Below are positions 57,001 to 64,000 of a stretch of DNA of 64,000 nt, in pieces. The number at the start of each line of letters is the position of its first letter. Position 1 is the stretch's first letter. The position numbers and the translations under genes are program-made. Under the pieces are notes generated by a model. That model was not told where the DNA came from, made no database searches, and worked only from the letters and a program-made list of their open reading frames with translations. The stretch lies in assembly GCA_022828595.1 (NCBI GenBank), contig JAKGHH010000002.1:63336383-63400382 (forward strand), read 5' to 3'. The DNA is from Nelumbo lutea (taxonomy: Eukaryota > Streptophyta > Magnoliopsida > Proteales > Nelumbonaceae).

Positions 57001-57435
57001 ACAACTTGAGGCCGTCGATGAGCGTGTGGATGTCGAGGCTTGAAGATGCTTCGCGCAAGGCTTGGGTTTTCTCCATGAAGTCTCCTTTTTGTCTATCCTC
57101 CCAGGCAACTATGAGTTTTCCCTTTGTAAATCCTCCTACCTCACAGATGCCTTTATGGATCTCTTGGAGCACATATTTGCCCTCCTCTCGATGGAGGCAT
57201 GGGAGGTAGGACAAGGTGAAAGACCTCCTTTACAATTTGCCTTCAAGCAGAATGTAGTGGGCTACTTGTCGTTAGACTCTCCTCGCTTCATTAATAGAGG
57301 GGAGTTGCTCATGTTGTAGCGTGCAAGTAGGCGAGGATGGGATCCATCCAATAGGACTTGGCTTGGACTGGATACATGTTTTCTTCAATGCTGGGCCGTG
57401 CAAGCTTGTCAACATGTATAGTGCGGCCGAGGGCC
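57001..57435. other. Deletion-junction region where integrase should lie
   Basis: The right part (57300-57435) still translates on the minus strand as the RNase H tail (RTIHVDKLARPSIEENMYPVQ) and about 20 residues of spacer. No HHCC finger, DDE core or C-terminal integrase box occurs here. The left part belongs to the antisense gene or its 3' region. Confidence 0.55.
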
Positions 57436-57439
57436 GACC

Positions 57440-58130
57440 CCAACCTACTTCCTAGTTTAGATAGGGCATTGGCTCTCTTGTTCTCCTCCCGAGGGACCTG
57501 TTATAGGGTGAGGTGCTGGAAGTGGTTGGCTAGCTCCCGGACTTTGGCTAAGTACTTAGCCATATTGGGTTCTCTGGCTTCATACTCCCCGTTTCCTTGG
57601 TTCACCACCAACTAAGAGTGACTAGAGACCTCAATGTTCTTGCCTTTGAGGTATTTAGGAAGTTGTAGTCCAGTTAGGAGGGCCTCCTACTCAGCTTCAT
57701 TGTTGGAGGCATGAAAGTTGAACCATAGTGCGTATTCCACCTCGTTGTCTTTTGGGGTGAGATGTATGAGGCCCGCTCTACTTCCCTTGGCATTAGAGGA
57801 TCCGTCCACTAATAGTCTCTAGGTCGGTCTAGGTCCCTCATGCTCATCAGGTGCTTGGCTAAGGTCTTTGTTGAAGGTGCAGTCCACCAAGAAATCTGCT
57901 AGGGCTTGTGCTTTAATAACAGGTCTCGGTTGGTAGTGCGGGTCGAACTTAATTAACTCAATGGTCCATTTGGTCATCCGACCTGAGGTCTCTAGCTTGG
58001 AGAGTATAGACTTCAACAGTTGGTTGGTCAATACGGTTATACTATGAGTCTGAAAGTATGGACTGAGATTTTTTATCGAGACCATTAATACAAAGGCTAG
58101 CTTTTCCACCTTGGGGTACCTAGTCTCGGC
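57440..58130 (-). pseudogene. RNase H and connection region, gypsy element 2
   Basis: The 58109-57819 frame ends with PRPVIKAQALADFLVD, the usual junction before RNase H in Tat/Athila-like pol. Leftwards, NNEAE-like, WLVVNQGNGEYEAREPNMAKYLAKV and NKRANALSKLGS phrases mark RNase H. Stops split it, and the expected DSQLVV Asp region reads SHSWLVV, so a catalytic residue is lost. Confidence 0.75.
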
Positions 58131-58960
58131 ATTGCAGAGGACCTTACTGACATAATAAATTGGCCTCTACATACTTCGCCTTCTTGTACTAAAATAGAGC
58201 TAATAATGTCGTCCCTAGTCAAGAGGTATAAGAGCAGGGTTTCTCCCAAAAGGGGCCGTGTGGGCAGAGGGGGCGAGGCGAAGTAGGACTTCAGTTCATC
58301 AAAGGCATTTTGGCATTCCTCTATCCATTAGAAGTTCTTCAATTTCTTGATGGCTCGGAAGAAGGGTATGCAGCGATCGACCAACTTTGACATAAATTGG
58401 CGGAGGGCATGGCCTTGTAGCAATAGGTGTCATGCTTGGTGATGAACAATGTATTCTCCTCGTCCTTGGGGTGCATCTTGATTTGATTGTATCCGTAGAA
58501 GGCATTCATGAAGATTAACAACTCGTAGCCTTTAGTGGCATTAACGAGGTGGTCGATCCTCGATAAAGGAAAATTGTCTTTGGGGCAGGCTCTGTTGAGA
58601 TCTGTAAAGTCAATATAGATTCACCATTTTCTATTAGCCTTCATAATCATGGCCACGTTAAACAACCATTTAGGGTAATGTACCTATCGGATGAAGTCGG
58701 AATCGAGTATCTTGTCTACCTCCTCTTCGATGGCTTTCCAATGCTTCGATGCAAAATTCATCTTTTTCTGTCAAACTGGCTTATATCTTGGGTCTACACT
58801 TAGCTTATGAGTAATAACCAAGGGGTCAATTCGTAGAATGTCAATAGTAGACCAAGCAAAGACGTTGATAGTAGTTTTGAGGAAACTTACTAGTTTGGAA
58901 AGTGTCTTAAGGAAGGCGGGACCCAATATGCACCATCTTCTTGAGCTCAGCCTCATCTAG
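58131..58960 (-). pseudogene. Reverse transcriptase, gypsy element 2 (deleted core)
   Basis: The N-terminal part is recognisable: INVFAWS, KPV, KHWKAIEEEVDKIL, then TDLNRACPKDNFPLSRID. The first catalytic box reads FMNAFYGYNQI where FLDAYSGYNQI is normal, so Asp is replaced by Asn. After YCYKAMP the sequence jumps directly to thumb-region phrases (FMSKLVDRCIPFFRAIKK), deleting the YxDD box. A TAG follows in the thumb. The polymerase is inactive. Confidence 0.82.
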
Positions 58961-59514
58961 GGGAATCGAAATGAGGTCCTCTGCTGGTTGGCCTTGGCTC
59001 GTTGGTTCATCCCTGAGGTCAAGCCCTTTCAACAACAAAGCTTCTTTATTTTTTCCTTTTAGTGCTACCACATAGCACTGTCTAGCTGTCTGGTGGTTCC
59101 CCTGACGATTCCGACGCTATGCTTGGTGGGGAATTTCATGGCAAGGTGATAGGATGAAATGGCCTCCTTGAGTGCATGAAGGGTTGACCTCTCAACAATG
59201 GCGTTGTACGAGGAGCCTATCTTTACGACCAAGAGTTTGATCATCCTAGTCACCTATCGAGGCTTTGTCCCTACTGTGACTGGTAGGGTGATTCTTCTTT
59301 CTAGTTTGACGGCAGCTCCGAAGAAGTTGACTAGTGGTACGTTGACTGGCTGTAGTTGATTTAGTGGCAGCTTCATCTTTTTGAAGGTGTCGTAGAAGAG
59401 GATGTCTGCTAAAGAGTCGTTGTCCACAAGTATTCTCTTCACCATGTAGTTAGCAATGGTCATGATCACCACCAATGCGTCATCATGTGGCAACGACACC
59501 CCCCTATGGGTCAC
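58961..59514 (-). pseudogene. Aspartic protease region, gypsy element 2
   Basis: The frame 59514-59254 contains RILVDNDSLADILFYDTF. The catalytic triplet is DND, where the family has DNG or DSG, so the Gly is mutated. Plant gypsy phrases (LPHDDALVV, GTKPR) flank it. The frame 59253-59065 continues towards RT. Confidence 0.72.
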
Positions 59515-59559
59515 CTTCGGAAAAGGAGATGATGTTATCTGGCTTCATCTTCTTGGGTC

Positions 59560-61283
59560 CAGGCCTTGGATGTTGAGTTTCCTGGCATATGCATTTCTAG
59601 TCGAGGCCAACACTCCACTCGAAGTCGTGCCCCTGACGATGACATTGATGACTCCTGCTAGGGTGTGATGTTGCTACTGTTGTGAGGACGAGGCATCGGT
59701 GTCGCCCCCACATACTCTTTCAAGTGACCATAGCGAATGAGGGACTCGATCTCGTTTTTGAGTTCGTAGTAGTCCTTGGTTCCGTGGCTAGTGTCGCGGT
59801 GGTATTTGCAATATTTCTTCGAATTACCCCTCTTGGGGTTTCTCTTCATCTTGGCTGGTCACTTCATGTATTCTTCCTTCCTTACTTGCATGAGGATATG
59901 TGTTTGGGTGGAGTTGAGTGACGTGTATTTGCTGAAGGAAGGGATCGGCTACTTCTTGTCATTGTGGCCATGGTCGCGGCCGTCTTTTTACTTCTGCTTT
60001 TTCTTAGATGCCCCTTGATTAAGGTTGGCCTCAAGTTCATGGAGGTTCTCACTAGCCTCTGCCTCTTCGGTGGCAATGTTTTTTAGTGCCTTTTTCAAGA
60101 ATTCCACCTTCTTCTTGGGCGATGTCTTGGAGATGGACCATTTAGGGGTCTATGCTGGAGACTGTTGATTTCGGCATGCATGGACACCGAGGGGTCGAGG
60201 TCTCAGACTTCATCATTCTTGAAATGATCGATGTAAACTTGGAGGCTCTCTCCTCGCTTTTGCTTGATTGACATAAGGGACACGACAGTCTTCTGGCACC
60301 ATCTGTTATAGATAAAGTGGGAGAGGAAGAGGTCGATGAATTGCTCCCAAGTGTTGATGGACTGGGGGGAGCATGGAGAATTATCTGCATGCTGCTCCCT
60401 TGAAAGTTTCTTGGAATGCTCGGCACATCAGAGCGTTAAAGTACCCATAGGGAAGTATGAGTCCTTGGAAGCTCTCCAAGTGGTTATCCAGGTTGGTGGT
60501 TCCATCATTCGTCTCCAAAGTGGGAGCCGTGAAATGAGGCGGGAGTGGCTCTAAGGTGATGGAGTTAGTAAAGGCATCCATCTAGGTGGACGAGGGGTTC
60601 TAATTGATGGAGGTATCATCTCGGCCCTCCTTCACCTATCAGATCTCATCTTGAATGGTGTTGATTAGCGTCTGTAGGTCACCAAGACGTCGGTCGATGA
60701 GGGCTTGGGCCTCGTCTTATTTTTCTTTGACACTGAACTAGTCAGACCAGTTCCCTTAGTTCCTAGACGCTAGCACGTCTTAGGTTTTTCAGGCTCGACG
60801 GTCATTGAGGAGGTCACAGAGGTTTGATACTAGTGGGGGAGAGGCGTAGCATCAACCCCCAGCCCTCGGAGGAGGACTGTAGTGACCAGAGCGCCTATCT
60901 TCGTCTCAATGGCTCTGTACATGGAGGTAGCGGTCGCAGTCTCGGTGATTGTCATGGGACCCAACTAGATCATCTCCCCTTTGGCTGGGGAGGCAGTGTG
61001 TCTTTGATGGAGGCTCGTTCGCTCGTTGGTTGTTGCTATTGGACGTTGAGGGGTCGAACTTTCTGAGGCCAATTGGGCGCTGGACCAGTGGCGTGTGAGT
61101 AGTGCGCCCACTGTGTTGCCCTTGGCTCCTAATGGGGCGGCCACCATGCGGGCGGCCTCCTGTCGGCTGCCCCACCTCGTCTAGTCTCTGAGTTATGTTG
61201 TCCAATCTATCGAGGACCAGTTTAAATTGGTCCATGGTGACTAGTTTATGAGGATTTTGATTATTATCTTGTTTGTTAGCCAT
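59560..61283 (-). pseudogene. Gag, gypsy element 2 (broken)
   Basis: It starts MANKQDNNQNPHKLVTMDQF at 61283, about 50 bases inside the primer site. The Gag domain begins SITLEPLPPHFTAPTLETND (60581-60520), continues MCRAFQETFKGAA, then in another frame SINTWEQFIDLFLSHF and RGESLQVYIDHF. The tail has YCKYHRDTSHGTKDYYELKNEI (59820-59745), a zinc-knuckle-like CxxH...H pattern. Several frameshifts and stops break it. Confidence 0.78.
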
Positions 61284-61334
61284 TTCGGAAGCTTAGTTGT
61301 TTGAGCTAAGTGTTTTCTTAGGAGAAGTCTTAAG

Positions 61335-61357
61335 AACATTCCCACAGACGACACTAG
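61335..61357 (-). other. Primer-binding-site-like sequence, gypsy element 2
   Basis: The minus strand reads AGTGTCGTCTGTGGGAATG next to the 5' LTR. The core GTCGTCTGTGGGAA closely resembles the GCCGTCTGTGGGAA leader I recall after LTRs of many plant gypsy elements. Confidence 0.55.
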
Positions 61358-61358
61358 T

Positions 61359-61730
61359 TGTTGCTACCTAGTATGGGTCCGGGGGCATCAAAGTAACTTC
61401 GCTACTAACCAAGCCCGATGAGTCCAACTTGAGAGTAAGAGGAGAGCACACGTCAGAGGCCCCGGGTGTTACCCCAGGGGCGGAGACTCCGTCGATCAAG
61501 TTAGTCAAGTGGTTGAGAGGAATCAGACTAGGCTTGAGACGAAGCCACTCTAAAGGAGGAAAACTAGAGATTAAGAGTGAAAAAGATGCTTTATCTTGAA
61601 GTTGGGCATCCCCTTTTATACTTGACCTTGCTATCGAGTGATTGGAGGCAGTTAGAGATGAATAGCTAAGATCCCATCCAGCCGATGCCACGTAGTGCCA
61701 CCCGAGGCCTTTCCATATGCGCCTATATCG
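61359..61730 (-). repeat. 5' LTR of gypsy element 2
   Basis: It starts TGTTGCTACCTAGTATGGGT and ends GCGCCTATATCG (the usual final A changed to G). The TATAC that follows nearly matches the TATAT before the other LTR. Gaps and many substitutions against the 3' LTR point to an old insertion. Confidence 0.88.
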
Positions 61731-61735
61731 TATAC

Positions 61736-62108
61736 CATCCATTCGTATGGTTTACAAACAACTGAAACTGAAACAAAAGAAATAAACTAATCCATTCTTT
61801 TGGACAGATTGATATGGTTAAGGCAAATGGGTCATTCGAACCAAAAAAGAAAAGACAAAAGAAGATTGAAATACGAGTCACGAGACTACTACGATTGATG
61901 TTCCCACTTCATGGATTACAGAAAGCCGTATCAACCATTTTTCTGGACTCCTTATATGGAACCATGGATAAGCCAAATGAGTGACAGAAATAAGCGCAGA
62001 AAACAAAAGAGGACAAATTCTACAGTGAGAAGAAAAGAAAAACAACTATAGACCAAAGACAATCTACACTAGTGTTCAGTACTTTCTGTGTTCCCACCCG
62101 TTTACATC
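61736..62108. other. Intergenic or 3' UTR-like stretch
   Basis: No frame or repeat is seen. If the terminal exon at 62109 is real, this would be its 3' untranslated region (minus strand), cut by gypsy element 2 at 61735. Confidence 0.3.
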
Positions 62109-62288
62109 TCATTCATCATCAGTCGACAAGTCCATCGATTTGTGCTTTCCAATAGTCTGAGCGCACTTTGGATGGATTGTAGATAACAATGGAGCTTCTT
62201 GGGTGACGGGACACAGGACTCGTTTGTATGGGTTTGAGTTCTGAGGCCCCAGTGAATTCTCTGCATACCCATGTTCGCGAATCTGGAC
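62109..62288 (-). CDS. Candidate 3'-terminal exon of an unidentified gene
   Basis: On the minus strand, GATGGTAG at 62289 is a possible acceptor site. An open frame of 59 codons follows exactly to a TGA at 62109-62111. It starts VQIREHGYAENSLGPQNS and ends KHKSMDLSTDDE. A second frame is also open to 62119, so coding is not proven. No upstream exon is visible to 64000, and the acceptor lacks a strong pyrimidine tract. I do not recognise the product. Confidence 0.22.
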   Translation of the reverse strand, partial: VQIREHGYAENSLGPQNSNPYKRVLCPVTQEAPLLSTIHPKCAQTIGKHKSMDLSTDDE

Positions 62289-62469
62289 CTACCATCAAAT
62301 GCATCCAAATGTCAATTAAATTTCAGTACAATTACATCATTTTAACGTTGTGATTCAAAGATTGCAAGTAGAGTTGCTATATTTTTTAAAGGAACGAAAT
62401 TGTTCAACTAAATGCCTTTAAAATCTGCAAAAAAAAAAAAAGCCATAAAATCAGGTATTCATAAACTTC

Positions 62470-62650
62470 ATTGGACTCCGGATCTCTGTCCATAAGAATT
62501 CTATCCACGTTTACTCACAATAAACTACCCCATGCATAATACTATGTAGGAGGATGAGATGTTCTTCATGTGTGGCTGCGATGTTATTTGAGTAAATGTG
62601 GGTAGAATTGTTGTGGACAGGTGGTCCGGAATCACTTCATTGCATATTTT
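62470..62650. repeat. Dispersed MITE-like repeat D, diverged copy
   Basis: Left CCGGATCTCTGTCCATAAGAATTCTATCCAC and right GTGGGTAGAATTGTTGTGGACAGGTGGTCCGG are inverse over about 30 bases. The centre (CATGCATAATACTATGTAGG, GATGTTCTTCATGTGTGGCTG) resembles the other copies. Confidence 0.6.
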
Positions 62651-62758
62651 GCCCAGCTGATCTAAAATAAGTTGGGCCTATTGGTGGTGCGTCCTTGTAA
62701 AAAACATGGGCTGAGTGGTAAGTAATGGGTTACTGCTCGTTAGACTTCTTTTCTTTTA

Positions 62759-63046
62759 GGCTCTATTCAATTTTGGGTAAGTGCATTTACCCATGTTCTT
62801 TTATTTTCTAGGTAAATAAGATAATAACTGTTTTAACCATAAAAAGTCTTTATTAAAAGGGGTAATTTTGTCACATTCAAGTATTGGCGATTCTCCCCCA
62901 AGACGAAAAAATTATTTACCTAGAGAAAGTAAATTTTCCATAGACCTACATAATTAAATATGAAAAAAAAAAATGGTCAATCGAAACCAAAATCCCATTG
63001 ACCACCAATTTTGCCCCTCTCAAAATCCTCAAAAAAGAATAGACCC
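62759..63046. mobile_element. Tourist-like MITE (33.6-kb foldback relative)
   Basis: This 288-bp element has ends GGCTCTATTCAATTTTGGG and, inverse, TCAAAAAAGAATAGACCC. TTA flanks both sides (62756-62758, 63047-63049). Interior blocks (TTTACCCATGTTCTTTTATTT, CACATTCAAGTATTGGC, GGTCAATCGAAACCAAAATC) match the foldback at 33630-34480, linking that family to TTA-targeting transposons. Confidence 0.78.
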
Positions 63047-64000
63047 TTAAAGCATTCTCCACACTATAAAGGTCTTCTGTCCAATACCCTAGAGGCCTAG
63101 ATATAGACAAAGATGAACACACTAATTAATAGTATCATAACATTATCTTCTAATTGGGTCGATTAGGAAAGTTTCCTAGGTGATCCCACTTCTTTCTACC
63201 ACCTATATTAGAGCTTTGCCTCATCAGTACTTGAGTCTAAATATGTCGAGAAAGCCTTATCTTGAACATGTAGCAAAGTTTTTTGAGTTCAAACTTATTC
63301 CATGTGAAGGGTTAGAAAGCCTTATCTAGTCAATTCGTGGTGTAAAATTTTCAAATCAGGAACTAGACATGTAGACCTGTTCATGGGCTGGGCTCGGGCT
63401 TGGCTTTTGCCACAATTTGAGTGAGCCCAGCCTGAGGCTCAAGCCTGAAGCCCGGCCTGTGAACAGGTCTACTGACATGCACCCCTAAGATATATACTGG
63501 GTACAGTTTAGGTTAACTTGTCCAAAGTCCATAAACCTATATTAAAAATTGGATTGGCATTTCCCCATCCAAACCAAACTTTTTTCAAGGATAATTTACT
63601 TGCATTAAGTTGATCCAACTTATTTTCCAAAAAATTGTTGGCCCAAAAACCAAAGTTGATCCAACTTACAAAATATAGGAGGCTAATCTATAAATTACCC
63701 TTAATTTATTGGTAATTTTCTGGTAATTGTCAATAAATAGTAATTTACTATTGAACATTAATTTTGAATGAAAATTATTTAAAACTAAAAATAATTAGAT
63801 AATTAGTAACATTAAATAATTTTCAGTACTTTTAAATAATTTATAAAAATTGCTTAGTTAATTCTGAAAATATCAATAAATATTGAAAATATAATTAACT
63901 AAATAATTATTTTGAAAATAACATCCTATAAATTTGATATTTTTTCAATTATTAGTAATTATTGAAAACTAATAATAAATTAGTGAAAATATGAATACCT
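63047..64000. other. AT-rich intergenic end of window
   Basis: Apart from the small hAT-like element at 63372, I see no gene or repeat with definable edges. The last 350 bases consist of TAATTA/AAAATT-type sequence with the phrase ATTAGTAATT recurring. Confidence 0.5.
63372..63471. mobile_element. Minimal 100-bp hAT-like element
   Basis: It starts TAGACCTGTTCATGGGCTGG and ends GGCCTGTGAACAGGTCTA, with only about 60 bases between the ends. Flanks TAGACATG and CTGACATG agree at 6 of 8 with GACATG exact. It is an internally deleted form of the 38054/49473 family. Confidence 0.8.

Larger units (their letters stand above)
54188..61730 (-). mobile_element. Ty3/gypsy retrotransposon 2, both LTRs, no integrase
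   Basis: The element has LTRs of 364 and 372 bp and a polypurine tract at 54552. A primer-site-like sequence lies at 61335-61357, and near-matching 5-bp flanks TATAT and TATAC surround it. Gag, protease, RT and RNase H remnants follow on the minus strand. A plus-strand antisense gene occupies 54869 to about 57000, as in gypsy element 1. Integrase is missing between RNase H (about 57440) and the antisense gene. Confidence 0.9.

Overview
This window looks like nuclear DNA of a flowering plant: AT-rich intergenic sequence, degenerate LTR retrotransposons and many small inverted-repeat DNA elements around one intact gene. I cannot name the species. The only convincing complete protein-coding gene is an intronless cytochrome P450 of the CYP94C type on the minus strand (26785-28296). 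By family knowledge it encodes a jasmonoyl-isoleucine-catabolising oxidase. It has a TATA box 65-71 bases upstream of the ATG and a CACGTG G-box about 330 bases upstream.

Three LTR retrotransposons make up much of the rest, all with gag-pol on the minus strand. (1) A 5'-truncated Ty3/gypsy element lies at about 340-8814. (2) A Ty1/copia element lies at about 39.4-45.04 kb. Both of its LTRs survive, and a hAT-like element is inserted in it. (3) A second Ty3/gypsy element lies at 54188-61730. It has two LTRs of about 365-370 bp, a polypurine tract, a primer-binding-site-like motif and near-matching 5-bp flanks. Both gypsy elements carry, between pol and the 3' LTR, a gene on the opposite (plus) strand. 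In both it has the same layout: a TATA-like box about 145-150 bp before the ATG, a first exon resembling the Pfam 'Putative gypsy type transposon' (Transposase_28) family, two short introns at matching places and a coiled-coil-like 3' part. This resembles the antisense ORF known in the plant Tat clade. Both gypsy elements have lost the RT YxDD active-site region through different deletions, and the second also lacks integrase.

The spaces between are filled with MITE-like elements. There is a Tourist/PIF-Harbinger-like set with TTA/TAA target duplications. A hAT-like set has TAGAC(A/C/T)TGTTCATGG termini and 8-bp duplications. Another hAT-like set has TAGGGGTG(G/T) termini, and one Mutator-like foldback element has 9-bp flanks. 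Several recent tandem duplications with units of 30-168 bp are also present.

Two weak host-gene exon candidates are noted, at 8820-9055 and 62109-62288. I saw no rRNA, tRNA or CRISPR. The window is best read as one hormone-catabolism gene in a nest of transposons. The most unusual signals are the conserved antisense intron-containing gene inside both gypsy elements and a gag-derived segment embedded in the LTR region of the first.
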